A DNA stretch of 64,000 nt from Streptomyces sp. DG2A-72 (lineage in GTDB: Bacteria; Actinomycetota; Actinomycetes; Streptomycetales; Streptomycetaceae): positions 7,030,001 to 7,094,000 of the forward strand of contig NZ_JASTLC010000001.1 of the NCBI RefSeq assembly GCF_030499575.1, in the 5' to 3' direction. A model generated the notes under the pieces. It was not told where the DNA came from. It ran no database searches and saw only the letters and a list, made by a program, of their open reading frames with translations. A program made the position numbers and the translations under genes. Positions within the stretch are counted from its first letter, which is position 1. Every line of letters starts with the position of its first letter. This document shows positions 63,825-64,000 of this stretch, one piece after another.

Positions 63825-64000
63825 TCAGGAGCTGGTGGACATGCCCTGGGCGTCGGTGCGGCGGCAGGTGTAGCCGATCAGTGTCGACTTGCCCGGTGCG
63901 GTGGGGACGGTGGCGACGTCGGAGCAGGTGAACGTGTACGTGAAGTACGGGCTCGGGGTCGTGCCCAGCCAGGCGCGGTCGTCCTTGTCCGGCACGATCT
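63825..64000 (-). CDS. Hypothetical protein, 3' part (gene runs off the right edge)
   Basis: The frame is open from the right edge to a TGA at 63825. It reads Trp-Leu-Gly-Thr-Thr-Pro-Ser-Pro-Tyr-Phe-Thr-Tyr-Thr-Phe-Thr-Cys-Ser-Asp-Val and later Tyr-Thr-Cys-Arg-Arg-Thr-Asp-Ala: a beta-rich end with two cysteines that might pair. About 58 residues visible. Confidence 0.5.
   Translation of the reverse strand, partial: IVPDKDDRAWLGTTPSPYFTYTFTCSDVATVPTAPGKSTLIGYTCRRTDAQGMSTSS

Noticed and set aside
1..64000. CRISPR array
   Set aside because: No regularly spaced repeats with unique spacers were seen; repeated elements are two distant hairpins, a tandem 31-bp duplication and short operator-like repeats.

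Overview
The window looks like part of an actinomycete genome, most likely Streptomyces. It is very GC rich, many genes start with GTG and overlap their neighbours by 4 bases, and it carries a large array of DUF317 proteins, a family typical of Streptomyces conjugative plasmids and integrative elements. The far left (1-520) appears to be chromosome. At 669-714 lies the 3' part of a tRNA-Arg(CCG) gene with its terminator but no 5' half, as expected at the distal end of an element integrated into that tRNA. Everything to the right reads as accessory DNA.

Left block (about 0.9-25 kb) is a defence island built around DNA phosphorothioation (PT). The plus-strand operon 13174-19942 encodes a cysteine desulfurase, a DUF4007 protein, a 1199-residue ATPase and a PAPS-reductase-like PP-loop enzyme, which is the SspABCD order of single-strand PT modification. 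Divergent from it, a minus-strand operon (12714-7580) encodes an SF2 helicase, a GHKL (HSP90-type) ATPase, a phospholipase-D-type nuclease and a protein with two helix-turn-helix repeats. It is a plausible PT-sensing restriction module (SspFGH-like). Downstream of sspD, after a strong terminator, a lower-GC pair encodes a GIY-YIG nuclease and a DGQHR (DndB-like) protein. Further left are a DNA-phosphorothioation-associated methyltransferase, a second PAPS-reductase-like enzyme, a NucS/DUF5655-type nuclease, a GNAT-like protein and a HAD/Nudix deletion scar.

Right block (about 23.5-64 kb) is a nearly continuous minus-strand conjugative-element module: VirD4/TraG-type coupling ATPase, relaxase-like protein without the metal-binding histidines, ParA-like protein without a proper P-loop, DnaB-N-domain protein, C5-cytosine methyltransferase, MoxR ATPase plus VWA/HEAAH protein, glycosyltransferase, MFS exporter and at least seven DUF317 proteins.

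This module is interrupted by a Tn554-like transposon (30010-34295) with two tyrosine recombinases, a Nudix hydrolase and a small membrane protein. It sits exactly inside a third PAPS-reductase-like gene: removing it between the two GACAA core copies restores an open frame across the conserved Cys-Pro-Phe-His motif.

The 56-63 kb part shows decay or sequencing indels: a 31-bp tandem duplication that breaks a gene, several other frameshifts, and genes with no ATG, GTG or TTG start. No CRISPR array, rRNA, intact tRNA or SspE-type effector is visible.
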